In this document: piece by piece, positions 60,445 to 64,000 of the stretch
Position numbering within the stretch: the first letter of the stretch is position 1
How the letters are laid out: the number at the start of each line of letters is the position of its first letter
NCBI GenBank assembly: GCA_964343805.1
Contig: CAYFLR010000022.1
Span: 1 to 64,000 of the forward strand
Reading direction: 5' to 3'
Length of the DNA stretch: 64,000 nt
Source of the DNA: CAYFLR01 sp964343805
GTDB taxonomy: Bacteria; Bdellovibrionota_B; Oligoflexia; CAYFLR01
Notes under the pieces: model-generated
The model's input: the letters and a program-made list of their open reading frames with translations, nothing else
Told to the model about the DNA's origin: nothing
Databases searched by the model: none
Made by a program: the position numbers and the translations under genes

Positions 60445-62148
60445 TTAATCTCCTATACCAATCCCAATTTTAAATTGGTGGGTAAGCAAAGAGGGAAGAA
60501 AAAAAGTGGAGTAACCCACAAAAAGTCGATCCACCAAACCAATTATAGGCTCGTTAAAACGATAAGCCAATACCAAACCCGTACCCAGGTAAGTTTGATG
60601 AGAAAGCCATGTTTGAGCCCCCCCTCCCACTTCAACCAGCCACGGTTTAAAACCCCTATAAGAAAACAGCGCACCGTAATCTAATACATAAGAATAGCTT
60701 TGTGAGCCGGCAATGGAAAATGCAGACCCCCCTAGAAAAAAGCGAAATGATAAGCTCTTAGTAATAGGAATGGCCGGGGTATAACTAAGTTCACCTGAAA
60801 AGGCCAACCCCCCTTCCGGTTGGACAACGGAAAGTTGATTAATTTGCATGGTAACCCATTTGGGTAAATCAAATCGAAAGGGTTTACTCGGCGGCTCTGG
60901 CGGAGGATCTGGTTCTTTAGGAGGAGGAGAAGTTTTGCCTCTGGAATTACAAATAATTGTAGACACGATGCCACCAATCACTAAAGAGGTGGCAATGATC
61001 ATACCGGGGACCATGGCCGGACTGTCATTATAAAAATAGTAGATACCTCCCCCCAAAGCTAACCCAGCCACTGAATAGAGAGGATAGAGATAACAATTGG
61101 TCGGCTTAGGAGGAGGTTTCAGCCTTTTTAGTTTGGGCTTTTTAATAGGTTTGTTGCTATTCACCCGCACCGTAATCACCCGCTCTGGAGGGATGTAGAT
61201 GAGTTTTTCCCATTTGGTATTTTTTCCTGCTAAGATTGTAACCAAGACCCAGCCGGGTTTTCTCTTAATCAAGCGCTTATTAAATCGACCTTTAAACTTT
61301 CCATTGAGATAGATAAGTGGTTTTCCTATTCGACGAGTTATCTTTAAATTGAGAGCACCTAATATCTTATTCTTTTTTCCTTTTAAAATTGGCCAAAAAG
61401 CATGCAAATCCCCCACCTTGACTTTAAAGGACTCTTCTCTGGCTAGATAATGCTTTTTATAGATTCTAACCGTGTACCTTCCAGGCTTTAACTCCACTTT
61501 AAAAGGTGTTTTTCCCTTCAGTTTCCCATTAATTTTAACATTGGCCCCAGAAGGGACAGACTTTAAATCCAAGACCCCCACCGTGGTATTGACTGAACCT
61601 CCTTGCAGATAAGTTTCATCTTGGGTAGATTGATTACCATTTTCATGATCCCCGTCTGGTAGAGGACCGATAAGGGCTTCAGCGATAAAGGCTATATAGC
61701 CTCGAATCCGCTTCGTGGATAGGCAATAAAGATGAAAGATTTCCGTATAACCCTCTTCGCTGGAAGCCCGATAGTAATCTCTAAATAATGTAGTGCTCTT
61801 AACTAAATAACCACGAATGAGTGGGTCTCTTGCCGGGGAATCATTACGCCAATCCAGAGCTGCTTCCTCGCTTATGTAAGGTTCCAAATGAGGAAAAACT
61901 TTTTCAGCAAAAATCTGTTCAGCAATAGCACCTTCCATACTTGCGATAGCTCGATCAGCATCTTCCGCATCGGTGCTCACAAATTGTTCGCTGGCAATAT
62001 AAAAAGTGCATCTATGAGAGGGAGGAGGCAGTTCTTTAATCCATAATGGATCCCTTATCTCCTCATCCAAAGAGTTTCCAGCCTCCCGATCTTCAGCCAG
62101 GAGCATGGGAAAAAGAACAAAATAAAAAAATACAATTCGGAACAACAT
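60445..62148 (-). CDS. PEGA-domain exported protein with membrane and barrel-like segments
   Basis: 567 residues, signal peptide ending near LLAE. A PEGA domain at about 195-245 (S-V-P-S-G-A-N-V-K-I-N-G...G-R-Y-T-V-R-I) and a weaker PEGA-like unit after it, a Pro/Lys linker, two hydrophobic helices (near residues 355-400), a proline-rich linker and a strand-rich terminal domain (L-S-F-R-F-F-L-G-G-S-A-F). PEGA domains are common in surface or transport-related proteins. It is placed in an operon with a lipoprotein and a barrel, and may form an envelope-spanning assembly. Function unknown. Confidence 0.72.
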   Translation of the reverse strand: MLFRIVFFYFVLFPMLLAEDREAGNSLDEEIRDPLWIKELPPPSHRCTFYIASEQFVSTDAEDADRAIASMEGAIAEQIFAEKVFPHLEPYISEEAALDWRNDSPARDPLIRGYLVKSTTLFRDYYRASSEEGYTEIFHLYCLSTKRIRGYIAFIAEALIGPLPDGDHENGNQSTQDETYLQGGSVNTTVGVLDLKSVPSGANVKINGKLKGKTPFKVELKPGRYTVRIYKKHYLAREESFKVKVGDLHAFWPILKGKKNKILGALNLKITRRIGKPLIYLNGKFKGRFNKRLIKRKPGWVLVTILAGKNTKWEKLIYIPPERVITVRVNSNKPIKKPKLKRLKPPPKPTNCYLYPLYSVAGLALGGGIYYFYNDSPAMVPGMIIATSLVIGGIVSTIICNSRGKTSPPPKEPDPPPEPPSKPFRFDLPKWVTMQINQLSVVQPEGGLAFSGELSYTPAIPITKSLSFRFFLGGSAFSIAGSQSYSYVLDYGALFSYRGFKPWLVEVGGGAQTWLSHQTYLGTGLVLAYRFNEPIIGLVDRLFVGYSTFFLPSLLTHQFKIGIGIGD

Positions 62149-62160
62149 GGATAATCAGTT

Positions 62161-63027
62161 CTATCTAAAGGCGTACATAATAATTATTTTTAAAATGTAA
62201 CTATCTACATCTTTATAAACAGCCAAGGAAGGTATATCAGACTCATATTCTATTTTGCTCACATCGACCTCTTTGGGAAAATCATATAAGTGAGGAGGAG
62301 CTGTACCAAAGGTAAGAGTACTGGTCCTCTTAAAGTCAAATCTCATTCCCAATCTCAGGCGCTTCTTACGAACCCAATTCATCCCCATCCCAGCACTCCA
62401 ATACCAACCTCCTGCTTGAATTTTGGCAGATAAGGTAGCGCCTTTTAGCTTGGCAGCATTGGTAACCGAGTTAGATGCGAAGGTTACATCCGCATTGGTG
62501 TTACCATATATAAGTCCAGTTTCAGCTCCTGCGGAGAGTTCCAACTTCCTTTTTTTAAGAAATCGAAAATAGCGGCGAGGTGTATAAACCCAGAGGGTTG
62601 ACACCCCCGTTGAGTAAACCCAAGCTCCTAAGCCGCTCATATTGGGAGTAATTTTAAAGGTATAAAAGGGGCTCTCCCCACTGTTAACTGTTCCTTTAAA
62701 ATCCGCCAATTGCCATAAGGATTGGGTCACCCCTATTTTTAATGGAAACTTTTTTACAAAATAAAGACTGAAGGTGGTATGAGGTTTCCACAAAGTAAAG
62801 GATCCATCTGTAGACTTATTGACTAAGTCGCCGGATAAGTACCGAAAGCCAGTATTAAACTCTATGCCAAAAACACTTTTCTTAAATTTCTTGAAATATC
62901 TTTTAAAGCGAAATTTTGCATCCAGAGTGGGAGGAAACAGCAGTCCCACCATAAAAAGACCCATCCCTACATAACCTGCAATTTTCCACCTTAAAAACTT
63001 GATGAGCAAGTCTCCTAAACAAATCAA
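62161..63027 (-). CDS. Exported barrel-like protein
   Basis: 288 residues. The start codon is TTG at 63027; no ATG precedes the signal helix M-G-L-F-M-V-G-L-L-F-P-P and no well-placed Shine-Dalgarno is visible, so the exact start is uncertain. The mature part has alternating strands (L-R-L-G-M-R-F-D-F-K-R-T) and ends I-L-K-I-I-I-M-Y-A-F-R. It lies 12 bp upstream of the PEGA gene and appears to head that operon. A TATAAT (63072-63067 on the minus strand) lies 40 bases upstream with a poor -35. Confidence 0.65.
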   Translation of the reverse strand: MICLGDLLIKFLRWKIAGYVGMGLFMVGLLFPPTLDAKFRFKRYFKKFKKSVFGIEFNTGFRYLSGDLVNKSTDGSFTLWKPHTTFSLYFVKKFPLKIGVTQSLWQLADFKGTVNSGESPFYTFKITPNMSGLGAWVYSTGVSTLWVYTPRRYFRFLKKRKLELSAGAETGLIYGNTNADVTFASNSVTNAAKLKGATLSAKIQAGGWYWSAGMGMNWVRKKRLRLGMRFDFKRTSTLTFGTAPPHLYDFPKEVDVSKIEYESDIPSLAVYKDVDSYILKIIIMYAFR

Positions 63028-63115
63028 CCCGTTAGGCTGATAAAAAATAAACTGAAAATCCTTTTAATTATATCATGAACAGGAGCCTCAAGTAAAACCC
63101 GGATAAATGATTGCC

Positions 63116-63144
63116 TTGCATCTCAAGTTTTCATTAGATATGAT
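63116..63144 (+). promoter_or_regulatory. Candidate promoter of lgt
   Basis: TTGCAT (63116-63121), a 17-base spacer and TATGAT (63139-63144), 38 bases before the ATG. The -10 is 5/6; the -35 is weak. Confidence 0.4.
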
Positions 63145-63182
63145 GAGGTTCGTTTTTGACCCTGCTAAAGTGGAGTAACTCT

Positions 63183-64000
63183 ATGCCCTATCACAATATT
63201 GATCCCATTATTTTCAGTTTAGGTCCTCTGGCAGTAAGGTGGTACAGTCTGATGTACGTTATTGGCTTCACCTTTTGCTTTTTCATCGTTCGTTACCTCT
63301 CTCGTATAGGTCAAATTAAACTGGAAGACAAGGATGTGGACAATATAGTTATTGCCTCTATGATAGGAGTTCTCATCGGAGCGCGCTTGTTCTACGTACT
63401 TTTCTATAACCCCAAGGTTTATATGGCCAATCCCATTGAAGTTTTCCAGTATTGGAAAGGGGGACTCTCTTTTCACGGAGGTCTGGTGGGGGTTATTACA
63501 GGTGGTTTCATTTATGCCAAAATGAAAAAGCTTAAGTTTTTTCATCTCACCGATATTATGAGCATCCCCGTACCTATGGGGCTTGGGTTTGGCAGAATTG
63601 GTAATTTTATCAATGGAGAGCTTTACGGTCGCCCTACAGATGTCCCCTGGGGAATGATTTTTCCTGGAGCAAGAGATGGCGTCCCCAGACACCCCTCTCA
63701 ACTCTACCAGGCTTTCTTGGAGGGTTTTTGTCTATTTGCCCTGCTTTGGTTTGCCAAAAACTATCGGCTCAAAGATGGCACCATCGGCTGCCTCTTTTTA
63801 GGAGGCTACGGATTCTTTCGCTTTATTGCTGAGTATTTCAGACAACCAGATGCTCAACTCGGCTTCATCTTTTGGAACATTTCCATGGGGCAAATTTTTT
63901 GTTTCTTAATGATCCTTGCCGCCATCATCATGTATATGCTATTACCCAAACAGTACAGTCGATTTCCTGATACTGAGTCACCCTCTCCTCAAGAAGACTC
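63183..64000 (+). CDS. lgt: Prolipoprotein diacylglyceryl transferase (3' end beyond window)
   Basis: 272 codons visible; no stop before the window end. TGGAG lies 8 bases before the ATG. Seven membrane helices; the essential F-H-G-G loop and the Lgt signature G-R-I-G-N-F-I-N-G-E-L-Y-G-R are intact, with H-P-S-Q-L-Y-Q near the second half. Lgt attaches diacylglycerol from phosphatidylglycerol to the lipobox Cys, the first step for the many lipoproteins in this window. It is divergent from the barrel gene. The visible C-terminal part is a Ser/Pro/Glu tail after the last helix. Confidence 0.96.
   Translation, partial: MPYHNIDPIIFSLGPLAVRWYSLMYVIGFTFCFFIVRYLSRIGQIKLEDKDVDNIVIASMIGVLIGARLFYVLFYNPKVYMANPIEVFQYWKGGLSFHGGLVGVITGGFIYAKMKKLKFFHLTDIMSIPVPMGLGFGRIGNFINGELYGRPTDVPWGMIFPGARDGVPRHPSQLYQAFLEGFCLFALLWFAKNYRLKDGTIGCLFLGGYGFFRFIAEYFRQPDAQLGFIFWNISMGQIFCFLMILAAIIMYMLLPKQYSRFPDTESPSPQED

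Noticed and set aside
63219..63701. 160-residue open frame on the minus strand
   Set aside because: It is antisense to lgt, whose plus-strand frame has the family signature, membrane helices and a ribosome site. The minus frame shows no family features.
1..64000. CRISPR arrays, tRNA or rRNA genes, insertion sequences, prophage or defence systems
   Set aside because: No regularly spaced repeats, no transposase, integrase or phage structural genes, and no cloverleaf-like intergenic sequence were found by eye. A tRNA scan was not possible.

Overview
The window reads as a chromosomal segment of a Gram-negative bacterium with roughly 40% G+C. Genes are densely packed, and many encode exported lipoproteins, outer-membrane barrels and sensory proteins. 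The gene content is Tat export, System II cytochrome c maturation (ResB/CcsA), a B12-dependent ribonucleotide reductase, Yej-type peptide uptake, and multi-domain histidine kinases with GAF domains. This fits the broad deltaproteobacterial / Bdellovibrionota / SAR324-like space, but I cannot place it more precisely from the sequence alone. I saw no rRNA, tRNA, CRISPR array, prophage or insertion sequence. Six runs of exactly ten Ns mark scaffold joins, and every one falls inside a gene.

Layout. 0-6.3 kb: two exported proteins on the minus strand, then the NAD(P)HX repair enzyme Nnr, then a three-gene plus-strand unit (a 49-residue very basic protein, a degenerate Nudix-like protein and an unknown). 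6.3-18.5 kb: one long minus-strand operon with a Yej-type peptide ABC importer (YejB, YejE, YejA and two ATPases), a porin-like outer-membrane protein, two related lipoproteins, a second complete ATPase pair without its own permeases, and a TPR/beta-barrel protein. YejB carries an in-frame stop. 18.7-23 kb: a surface-protein operon with a 991-residue Cys-rich lipoprotein, a phosphoesterase-like pseudoenzyme lipoprotein and a barrel. 23-26.8 kb: GDPD, a TGS-domain nucleoside kinase, an NlpC/P60 hydrolase and a barrel protein. 27-34 kb: a CZB chemoreceptor, glucose-6-phosphate isomerase and a ResB/CcsA operon.

34-45 kb: a dense phosphorelay locus. It has four histidine kinases and six receiver domains with intact Asp, plus one receiver-like domain lacking it, TPR output modules and a CheX-like protein. 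None of these has a DNA-binding output domain. One receiver-TPR gene is cut by an in-frame stop. A LysR regulator follows, and then tatABC (46-47.3 kb).

47.3-51.2 kb: an envelope redox cluster with three CxxC thioredoxin-fold proteins, a DUF3570-like barrel, a tiny DUF4266-like lipoprotein ending in a Gly/Cys tail and a YtfJ-like protein. 51.2-56 kb: an exported FlgT-C-like protein and NrdJ. 56-64 kb: a small barrel, a zinc ribbon, a GYF-domain membrane protein, a secreted peptidylarginine-deiminase-like enzyme, a coiled-coil lipoprotein, a PEGA protein, another barrel and the start of lgt.

The common theme is the cell envelope: import of peptides, periplasmic thiol/haem chemistry, lipoprotein maturation and intracellular phosphorelay sensing. 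The least ordinary units are the Yej operon with its extra ATPase pair, outer-membrane protein and lipoproteins, the DUF4266/thioredoxin cluster, and the phosphorelay without DNA-binding output.
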